From the NCBI GenBank assembly GCA_033439765.1, contig JAULSN010000001.1:6758001-6822000 (forward strand): 64,000 nt of DNA. The letters run 5' to 3'. Positions 56,226 to 64,000 of this stretch are shown here, piece after piece. Source of the DNA: Lasiosphaeria ovina (lineage: Eukaryota > Ascomycota > Sordariomycetes > Sordariales > Lasiosphaeriaceae). Position 1 is the first letter of the stretch, and each line of letters starts with the position of its first letter. A model generated the notes under the pieces. The model did not search any database. It saw only the letters and a list, made by a program, of their open reading frames with translations, and was not told the DNA's origin. The translations under genes and the position numbers were made by a program.

Positions 56226-57377
56226 TGAAGCCATGTGCACCAGGTATCTGTGCGGCCGGCGGCATCGCCTGGGGTATGTGTACCACCTACATTCTGGAAA
56301 GCGAGTAAGTTAGGGCCTAAATTTGGGACCGCGGTTAGAAGTTAAAAGTCGACAGATCCCAATAGCCCAAATCCTGGACCACGGTCCCAAATTTTGGCCT
56401 AGGATATACCAGTACATGCCCTGGGATGGTGCATAACACCCTAGCCCGGAGTTTGGGACGGTACGTGATATCCTAGCTTAGAATTTAGGATAGTACATGG
56501 TACCCCAGCTTGGAATTTGGGATAGTATGTCAGAGATCTTCGAAGCTGTGACATCCAGAACCAGCTTCAGTTGCAGCTCAGATTCCTCCTCCAAGCAACT
56601 CCCCATCATCAACGTGCCACTTCAGTTACCTCTCCAGGCAATCGAAGAAGGCTGATACACGCTTCTCAAGCTCATCTACAACCAGCGTCAGGAGAGCACA
56701 CCAGACGAGCGCTACAACCTAGAACTAGATGTCTGAGACTCTGCGGCCTGAGCTACTTGTGGAAGCACAGGATATCATACACACGCTGCGAAAGTTGGCG
56801 GAGACATGGCCGCTTGCTGGTGGGTTGTTCCAATTCTCTGTTTTGCGTGAGGGAAAATGGAGACTGGGCTCACAAAAGATGGACAGGCCAGTACGCATCA
56901 GTTCTTAAGGGGGACGAGTTCCGGCCGGATCGACACGACTAAAGGACATAAAGTTTTAGTCTCCTAGAAATGCCGCTTGCAGATGCGTTGCTCCATCGTC
57001 ACCCTTCATGATGGCGGCCACTCCGATGCTCAGCCCCTCAGCTTCAAGCGATAAGATTGCGCGTAAGCACCATTGCAGCTTCTCCTGGTCGCCACGACAC
57101 TCGTCGTCCTAAGTTCCAATGGCGCGGCACGAGCGCCAAAGTGACCCTGGGGGCGAACTCTCTTGGCTCTTGTGAGGAAAGCATGATTTTGGTCCCCACA
57201 GTTGTTTCTCCTGAGGGAAGGAGCAATTTTGATGTAGGTCCAAACCCTAACCGGCAGCCATTGGAGGTTGCCTAAAGTTTAAAATTTTACCCGCATTTAT
57301 TCGCAACCAGACTTCTCTTTCTTTCTCCCTTCCTTCACGAAACACCGAGAACTTCTCCCGACTTCTCAGTTCTCACC
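56226..57377. other. intergenic region with small repeats
   Basis: No intact gene. It contains the inverted and direct repeats at 56305-56530. The ORF at 56571-56942 has no domain. Confidence 0.35.
56305..56530. repeat. inverted repeat followed by ~32-bp direct repeats
   Basis: CCTAAATTTGGGACCGCGG (56316) and CCACGGTCCCAAATTTTGG (56380) form an inverted pair. Three ~32-bp direct units follow (from about 56438, 56469 and 56501) with the core CCTAGCTTGGAATTTGGGATAG. Confidence 0.6.
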
Positions 57378-58090
57378 ATGGCGTCTCGCAGAGGATTTAA
57401 CGCCACCGACGAGACAGCTTACTCTGTCGGGTCAGAGACCAGACAGCATGCGGATCTTGCATGGCAGTACCTTCAGGCTACTGATCTTGCGTCGCTCCCC
57501 CCTACAACCGTCATCAAGCGGTCACTCACCGTGAGATCTGTCGTCTCAACCTCATCTTCGTTCGCCCTGAGATCTCAGAGAGCGATTGGTCGCCCAGATC
57601 TTCAGGAAATCATCGAGATCGGAAAGGGTTTACAAGGCGCCGTATTCGAACAGGTACAGATGACCATCGCATCCCTCAGAAATGAAGTACTAACTATTTT
57701 CTCTGTTTAAGGTTGGAAAGTCATTGGCCATGAAGGAGTATGGCAATAACGCAACTTTGCGGACAAATCTTCTTCACGAAGCGTCTCTTCATCGATCGGT
57801 CTACAATGCATTTGCCAAGTATGATGTCATTATCGGGAGCGAGGTAAAGGTCCCTCAGCTCTTCCGCATCATTCTTGATACCGACACATTCTGGGACGAG
57901 AACCTCAGCAAGTTCCCTACCGAATATCGTCAACCAGGTACCATGGTCCAGATGGAGCGTATCTTGCCGCTTCCCAAGATTATTAGGCGCTCCTTGATTG
58001 TCCAGTTTTACCCTAATAATGGGGTACCCCTCGATGCTAATTCGGTTGACGAAATCCTGAACGAAACCGCGAACAAGCATTGCAAAAAAA
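57378..58090 (+). pseudogene. DUF3669 protein, 3'-truncated
   Basis: Exon 1 is 57378-57653 and exon 2 starts at 57712; the 58-nt intron has GTACAG/TTTAAG ends and is in phase. EIIEIGKGLQGAVFEQ looks like the kinase-like Gly-rich opening of fungal DUF3669 proteins. ASLHRSVYNAF, VPQLFRIILDTDTFW and MVQMERILPLPKIIRRSLI follow the family in order. At NETANKHC (about 58080) the similarity stops; the sequence becomes the 3' flank of the convergent But2 gene and the frame runs on to 58191 with low-complexity residues. The usual C-terminal half is missing. Role unknown. Confidence 0.65.
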
Positions 58091-58187
58091 ACAAAGCAAT
58101 GCATCCACTCCCCCTAATTACCCAAACGCCAACAGACCAACACACCCCCCAAGGAACCCATCCCGCCACGTCCTCGACGCTCTCTCT

Positions 58188-58802
58188 CTAGTAGTACTGC
58201 AAGAACAGCCCCCTCGCCTTGGCCGTCGTCGCATCCCACTCCACACCATCCTCATCGCCGACCGGCGCGAGCTCGTACCCTACCACACTCCCCGCGGGCG
58301 GGCACGGCGCGGCGCTCCCGCCCTCATTCGAGATCCACCTTGTCAGCATCCCCGGCGACACAGCCAGGCGGCCGAGGTGCGCGCCGCGCTGGTTGCTGAC
58401 GATGTCTTTCTCGCTGCCGCTGGTGCAGTCCGCCGGCGCCAGCGACGAGAACATGTCGACCTGCGCCGTGCCGGCCACGCTGTCCTCGGGCCAGAGGGAG
58501 AACTGCAGCTGGCACGTCTTGCCGGTGAAGTCGATGTCGGAGGGGAATGTGAAGGTCACGAGGGTGGAAATGTCGTTGCCCCCCCACGGCGCGTACCGTG
58601 ATATGAAGCCTGTGGTTGCGTCGCAGCCGATCTCGCCGGTGCCAATGTCGAAGTTAGCGATGGATGACGGGAGCAGGGTTTGGACTGGGGCGGTGTCGCG
58701 CGGTCGGTTTGAGTGGGTGTTGGCGTAGGTGTTGGTGGGGAGGGCCGTGGTCAGGCTGAAGAAGGTGGTGAAGATGGAGAGGGTGGTGGCGGTGAGTTGC
58801 AT
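58188..58802 (-). CDS. secreted But2 C-terminal-domain protein
   Basis: A single exon of 204 aa with the ATG at 58802. Residues 1-21 are a signal peptide (TLSIFTTFFSLTTALP). The rest resembles the secreted ubiquitin-3-binding-protein (But2) C-terminal domain: Cys near GEIGCDATT, a beta-strand series (TLVTFTFPSDID, CQLQFSLWPEDSV, AQVDMFSSLAP), and Cys pairs. These are common, uncharacterised secreted proteins of ascomycetes. A TG/TTG-rich microsatellite (58880-59000) lies just upstream, in its promoter. Confidence 0.72.
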   Translation of the reverse strand: MQLTATTLSIFTTFFSLTTALPTNTYANTHSNRPRDTAPVQTLLPSSIANFDIGTGEIGCDATTGFISRYAPWGGNDISTLVTFTFPSDIDFTGKTCQLQFSLWPEDSVAGTAQVDMFSSLAPADCTSGSEKDIVSNQRGAHLGRLAVSPGMLTRWISNEGGSAAPCPPAGSVVGYELAPVGDEDGVEWDATTAKARGLFLQYY

Positions 58803-59940
58803 TTTGCCGGTGGTGATTGTGGTGGTTGGATGAGACGGAGATGGAACTGGGATGCGGGTTGAGATGGCGTTCTGGGTTATGGTTGAGATGAGTGTTGATG
58901 GTGTTGTGTGTTGTAGTTGGTGTTGATGATGCTGTTTGCTGAAGATGGTGGTGTTGTTGGTGTGATGTTGTGTTGTTGATTGTTGAATTGGTTGTGGATA
59001 ATGTTGTGTGATGATGATATTTCCTGTCAAAAACACTAGATTTCTTCCAGCTTATAACCGTCGATGCCATCATCAGAAAACCCATCTTGGGATCGCATTT
59101 GTTTACCCATGATGGCTGCTGCTATGTTTGTTTTGGCTGCGGAGGCAAGCAGCGCCACAGTACAGCCAGACGGGCAGGATGGGGTTTTCATCCTCTGGGC
59201 ATTTTGCAGGGGAATTATTGCCCGCTGTCTCCCACTGCGGCTCACAATCCCACGCTGCGCATGGCGCCAAGAGCCTCCTCGGATTCAATGCCGCCACAAA
59301 TCGGCAGCGACCGACCTCGCACCCCCAAATATTGGAGCTGCCTGCTAGAGTGCGAGCCTGAAAGCTGACGCGCAGTCGCTGGTAGGGCTGAGTCTGGGCA
59401 TCCTTGGGGCTTGTGGGGGCGAAGCTGTCAGCTCGCTTTCAGGTCGCCTTGAACCCGCGAGACCCGGAATGGAAATGGGGACGCAGGGGCCCGGGCCCAC
59501 AATTCCGTTGAGATTTTCTCATCTATTGGTCCACCAGTTGTGATCTTATCATCACGAGCATTCCGTTTCCCAATCGGGAAGGAAATACCAGTTTGAAGAG
59601 ACTGAGAATCACCACGCCAGAAATCTTCTAAACTGAAGCCCAAATGCTTCATGGCTGCCGAAGGTGTTTTAAGTTGCTGGGAGTAAACTCGGAAAAGCTT
59701 ACCTTAGCTTTAGGTAGTCTTCTTGTTTTCTAATTATCCACCAATTTTGGCGTTCATTATAAGTAATCTTCATTATTTCGTTCATTCGTCGTCGGTCACT
59801 ACCTACCCTGTTGGCCTAATGCCGTTTCATTACACATACCCCCCGAGTTCCAGGTCCTGCCCTTTGCGTCGATGGCCAAAGGTCAACGGGGTTTAAAACA
59901 AGAAAAGTGTTTTGGCCTAAATTTCGTCACGTACCCCCTC
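58803..59940. other. intergenic region up to the copia LTR
   Basis: Begins with a TTG/GTT-rich microsatellite (about 58880-59005). No gene recognised after it. Confidence 0.35.
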
Positions 59941-60225
59941 TGTTGGAATAACGCGCATATAAGTCAAGGGGCTCTGCGGCTCAGCCGCACTGTGGCTGTG
60001 GTGGCGCCACGGCTCTGCGGCTCAGCCGCACTGTGGCTGTGGTGGCGCCACGGCTCTGCGACTTAGCCACACCGTGGCTATGGTGGCGCAGGCCCAGATA
60101 TCTGGAGCGGCCCGCTCAGGGGAACAGATAGATAGAACACACAACGAATCCATCACTTGAACCACCAGCTTACGGCGCGCAGCGCACCTGTTGATTCCAG
60201 TACCGGTACCCTGGTGATTCCAACA
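59941..60225 (+). repeat. 5' LTR of the copia element
   Basis: Starts TGTTGGAATAACG and ends GATTCCAACA; 285 bp. It includes a 41-bp tandem triplication at 59970-60092. Confidence 0.85.
59970..60092 (+). repeat. 41-bp tandem triplication inside the LTR
   Basis: Units start at 59970, 60011 and 60052 with GGCTCTGCG and TGTGGCTGTGGTGGCGC cores. The solo LTR at 26815 has a single copy. Confidence 0.85.
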
Positions 60226-60655
60226 CTGATCAGTGGTTAATTCACCACTGTTGGAGCAGTCCAGCGCCACAGATCAGCAAGGTTCAACTAGAAGAGACAG
60301 CGCCGTGGAGACCGGTCGGCCCGGAAGCCGGCCCCTCCTACGAACCTGTGCTAAGGAAGGTATCCCCGCCTACGCAAGAGACGGTATAACGGAGCATTCG
60401 TGCCTCGAATCTCAAGCGCAGCCCGAGGACCTTCAAATCTACGGAAGAAGTGGCCGTGACCGACTCCCTGGCGTCACCTAGCCGTAGAGCGTCTACCACG
60501 CACAGCTCACGCGATCAATTGATCGACCGACCGAGCAACAACGTACGCGTTTAACGCGTACACCCTTCATTCCTTCATTACGCGCTTCACTTCTTCGTAT
60601 TCCCTTGCTTTACCCTCTATTTCTTTTCGACCTTCCTTCGGTACTATTTTCCTAC

Positions 60656-60850
60656 TTTCCGAGCCTACCGACGGCTCTTCCAAGTCCTTCGTTTCCGAGC
60701 CTACCGACGGCTCTTCCAAGTCCTTCGTTTCCGAGCCTACCGACGGCTCTTCCAAGTCCTTCGTTTCCGAGCCTACCGACGGCTCTTCCAAGTCCTTCGT
60801 TTCCGAGCCTACCGACGGCTCCTCCAAGTCCTTCGTTTCCGAGCCTACAG
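60656..60850 (+). repeat. 36-bp tandem repeats in the copia leader
   Basis: Five full 36-bp units (60656-60835) plus a partial sixth. The unit is a multiple of three, so frames stay open on both strands (SFPSLPTALPSP on plus, EEPSVGSETKDL on minus). Confidence 0.9.
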
Positions 60851-60887
60851 CCCCTCCCCAGACCCCTTTACCTCCACGATAGCCACG

Positions 60888-63800
60888 ATGCCTGAAGACA
60901 AGAGTACCGGGTCCCCGGAACCCTCGCCTAGCCGACTGGCCTATGAAGAACCCCCCCGTAGCCCGGGACCCGCGATCCCACCCGACCTTCAGGGCGAAGT
61001 GGACCCTACAACCTGGGGCGAACTAACCAAGTTCGATCAACTCACCTCACCAACGACCAAGCAGATCAGTGGCCACGTTCACTTTCTACTACAATGCTGG
61101 CAGAATAAGGCCCTGATAGGAAGATACGCGTGGGTACAGTTCACTGAAGAATTCGGGCACTGGGATAGCGCCGCCTGGGCGAAGGTCCCGGGCCGAGCGC
61201 AGACCACCCTCCGCAACTGGCTCCGAGGCAACGGAGTCTTCGTGGCCGTAGACGGTGATAGGGTCTATAACAACCTATACCGGGCAGCTACGGCTAAGGA
61301 CTTCCACCTCTGGTCCAACGCAGAGGTCAAATACGAGAAAGGACGGAGTAAGGCCTTCAAGATGAACATCCTTGACCCTACCTTCCTCAGGGAGATCCAA
61401 GAACCTGACGACGACCTACCGGAACCCGAGAAGCCACCTGTACGGCCGCTTCGGGAGCAGGAGCCCCCCCCCGCCACAGCACTACCGCTTCGGGAGCCCC
61501 TTACCGAGAGACCTCAACGTAGTCTCCAAGGGCAGGACTTCCGGTACGGCCGCCCTCACTACCCGCCCGCATCAACACCACAAGACGCCCCCATCGCGAA
61601 GCAACTCACAGACCTGGCCAAGATATACAACGACGAGATGAAGTACGGCGGCGAGGTATACGATGTACTCGCTTCTAAGCTAGTAATCTTCCAAGACTGC
61701 TGCCGCCGTCTTGGTATTTCTCAGGGCCAGTATACCGCGACCTTCCCGAGTATACTGAAGGGCCGCGCCCTGACCTACTATTACGACTGGCTCTGCGGGT
61801 ACAACTACGACTTCGTTACGGTAATCGCCCGGATTAAGGCCCAATTCGAAAGCGAAGAAAACAACCAGTTACGCCTACTGGAGTGGAATAATACCACCCT
61901 ACGTAAGGTTATCGACGAGAACCCAGGGAAACCAAGGATCGAATGCCTCGAGCTCTTACTCAACAAGCTTACTAAGATCTAACGCACCCTCCCGACTATC
62001 AGCCAGTCAGAAGAACTGCTCCGTATATAAGTCCTCAACGCCTGCCGAGGGATCCCGGAATGTACACTCTGTCTGTATAACCCGGCTATAACCTACGAAG
62101 GCGTACGTAGCCAGCTACGGTCAGCAGTCAATATTTCAGCCGAAGCTCAGAGACAATAGTCCAATACCTTAGGCCCTGGAGACCCCCAGCAGTACTGGAC
62201 TGACCGGACCTTCAAAGGCAACGGCCGAGAGGTACGCTTCGGACGTAAGGGCCGTAGCTTCCCGGCAAAAGGACCCCCGTTAGGCATGAAGTGCTACGTA
62301 TGTGGCAAGCTTGGCTGTTGGTCAACAATCCACACACCAGAAGAAAGACGCCTGGCCTTCAACCGTTTTAAGAAGAGCAAGTACGCCGGCCAACAACCGT
62401 CAACCACGTACGCCCAGTTTCTAGCCTGGTACGAAGGGACCCAGAGCTTCGATAACCCCGAGGGTAACGATACCTCGACCCTATAGGACCCTGAAGAAAG
62501 CGACCAGTCGGAAGACGAAGGTAACGGCTTCTAAAGCACCTTTTTCCAAGGCTCCACGCCAGCCGACGGCCACGTGATCGCTACCCTACTTGCCGATAAC
62601 TCTGTACGGCACGGCCTAACGAAGGAGGACCCCTTTGTGGAGGCTGGAGGGCAGGAAGATCAAGAACCCGCTTTAGTCTTCACCATCGATGGCCGTTACT
62701 CAGCTACGGAGTTCCACGGTATTATGCCCGATACCGGGGCGGCAGGCCTCTCAACAGCCGGGCACCAGCAGTTCCGTGCCCTCCAGAGAGAGCTACCGTC
62801 CCTTCGGCTAGGACCGTCAATAGCGGAAACCACGATCAAGTTCGGCCAAGGCGACGCAATTACTCCCCTCGGTACTACCACCGTACCTACCCCTTTCGGC
62901 CCGATCGACTTCCACGTAGTCCCCGCGGACATACCGTTCTTACTATGCATTTAGGATATGGACCGCTTAGGCCTAAAGTTCGATAACCTACGGAACCAGC
63001 TACAGCAGGGCAACCTCACCGTCCCCGTCATACGGAAATGGGGACACCCCTGGCTTCAGCTAACGAAGGAAAAGACCCTCGCATACAACTACCTTACCGA
63101 CATAGAACTACGCCGACTCCACCGCCGATTCGGCCACCCGTCGGTCGCCCGCCTGCATAAGGTCTTAAAGACAGCCGGGCACCCTGTAGAACTCGGAGCC
63201 CTCGAGTTCCTTAACCGGGTATGCCACCAGTGCCAGATGAACGCGGGCCGCCCGGCCCGGTTCAAGTTCACCCTCCACGACGACTGCGAGTTCAATTACG
63301 AGGTCGTTATCGATATATTGTACCTCGACGGCCGCCCTATCCTTCACGTCGTCGATACGGCTACAGCCTTCTCAGCGGCTCAGTTCCTGAAGGATATATC
63401 GTCAAAACTCGTTTGGGAAGCCCTTTGCCTCTGCTGGATTAATGTATACCAAGGGCCGCCCGACTGGCTGGTCACTGACGCCGGCACTTCGTTCCGATCG
63501 ACCGAGTTCCGGCAGTCGGCTAAGGAGATGGGGATCTCGATCAAAGAGATACCCGTAGAAGCCCACAATAGTATCGGCAAGGTTGAACGATACCACGCAG
63601 CCCTACGCCGGGCATATACCATCCTAAGGACTGAAGACCCCGAAGCAAGCCCGGAAGCAGCCCTCCAGATGGCCATCAAGGTAGTCAACGATACGGCCGG
63701 GCCTAACGGCCTTATCCCCACCCTCCTAGTCTTCGGCGCATACCCCCGGTTAACCGAAGACTCAGCGCCCTCGCCATCGATTAAGCAGCGAGCCCTAGCA

Positions 63801-64000
63801 GTCAAGAAAGCTACCGATGCCGTTAGACGACTCCAGGCCGTACGGCAGGTCAACGGCGCCCTGGCAACACGTAACGGCCCGGTAACCGAACGGACCATTC
63901 AACTACCAGTCAACTCCCTAGTCCGTGTGTGGCGCGAGAAAGCCGGCTGGCAGGGACCGTTCAAATTGATCGCAGTTGACGGAGAGAACTATACCCTAGA
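60888..64000 (+). pseudogene. copia gag-pol polyprotein with six TAR stops, truncated by window
   Basis: One frame from the ATG at 60888 to the window end. Gag ends at the first TAA (61980-61982). Further stops are at 62028-62030, 62157-62159, 62484-62486, 62532-62534 and 62952-62954. All are TAA or TAG in positions where Gln fits, as RIP would produce. Landmarks: CYVCGKLGCW (zinc-knuckle-like) near 62290; MPDTGAAGL (protease DTG) near 62727; integrase HHCC from HRRFGHPSVARLH to CHQCQ (about 63120-63238); then the DDE core with VVDTATAF, WLVTDAGTSF and EAHNSIGKVERYH. The frame is fully open from 62955 to 64000. Confidence 0.82.

Larger units (their letters stand above)
59941..64000 (+). mobile_element. 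Ty1/copia LTR retrotransposon, 3' part outside the window
   Basis: 5' LTR, leader with tandem repeats, gag with a zinc-knuckle-like C-x2-C, protease and integrase in one frame. Protease directly precedes integrase with no reverse transcriptase between them, so the order is copia, not gypsy. RT, RNase H and the 3' LTR would lie beyond 64000. A solo LTR of the same family is at 26815-27037. Confidence 0.88.

Noticed and set aside
60605..60895. Plus-strand Pro/Ser/Leu repeat protein in the copia leader
   Set aside because: It depends wholly on the 36-bp repeat and overlaps the gag start in another frame.
60888..64000. Ty3/gypsy assignment
   Set aside because: Integrase follows protease directly, with no reverse transcriptase between, which is the copia order.

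Overview
The window reads as nuclear DNA of a filamentous ascomycete (Pezizomycotina, most likely a Sordariomycete). The signs are short GT-AG introns of 48-180 nt, GC-rich third positions in the genes, a HET-domain gene, an NLR-type gene with a nucleoside-phosphorylase head, Rds1, But2 and DUF3669 families, and transposons whose stop codons look like RIP (repeat-induced point mutation, CpA to TpA). No tRNA, rRNA or CRISPR array was recognised.

Layout. 0.4-10 kb is a normal gene block: a type-B carboxylesterase, a cytochrome P450, a FAR1-like/ankyrin protein and an RS-rich protein. 11.2-15.1 kb is a complete Tc1/mariner-type element with 46-bp terminal inverted repeats and a TA target duplication. 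It holds two tail-to-tail genes, a DD34E transposase and an unrelated larger cargo protein, both broken by RIP-type stops. 16.5-26 kb returns to host genes: an APH-like kinase, an eight-exon ubiquitin-like/TPR protein, an EthD-like protein, a small mitochondrial protein and a C2H2 factor.

26.7-35 kb is accessory. A zinc-binding gene is split by a solo copia LTR. A short putative mitochondrial gene, CT/T-rich tracts, large tandem arrays and a stand-alone RNase H gene follow. 37.5-52 kb mixes decaying recognition/incompatibility genes (a GTPase pseudogene, a frameshifted HET gene, a PNP-NB-ARC-ankyrin pseudogene and a truncated MFS transporter) with three intact secreted-protein genes.

52-60 kb is gene-poor: a tiny Cys-rich protein, a decayed coiled-coil gene, a truncated DUF3669 gene and a But2-domain secreted protein. 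From 59.9 kb to the end lies a Ty1/copia retrotransposon (LTR, gag, protease, integrase) cut by the window edge.

The recognition-type genes probably belong to a fast-evolving self/non-self repertoire sitting among mobile elements. Gene models were spliced by eye from reading frame, domain continuity and GT-AG signals. Family names come from motif recognition, not from searches.
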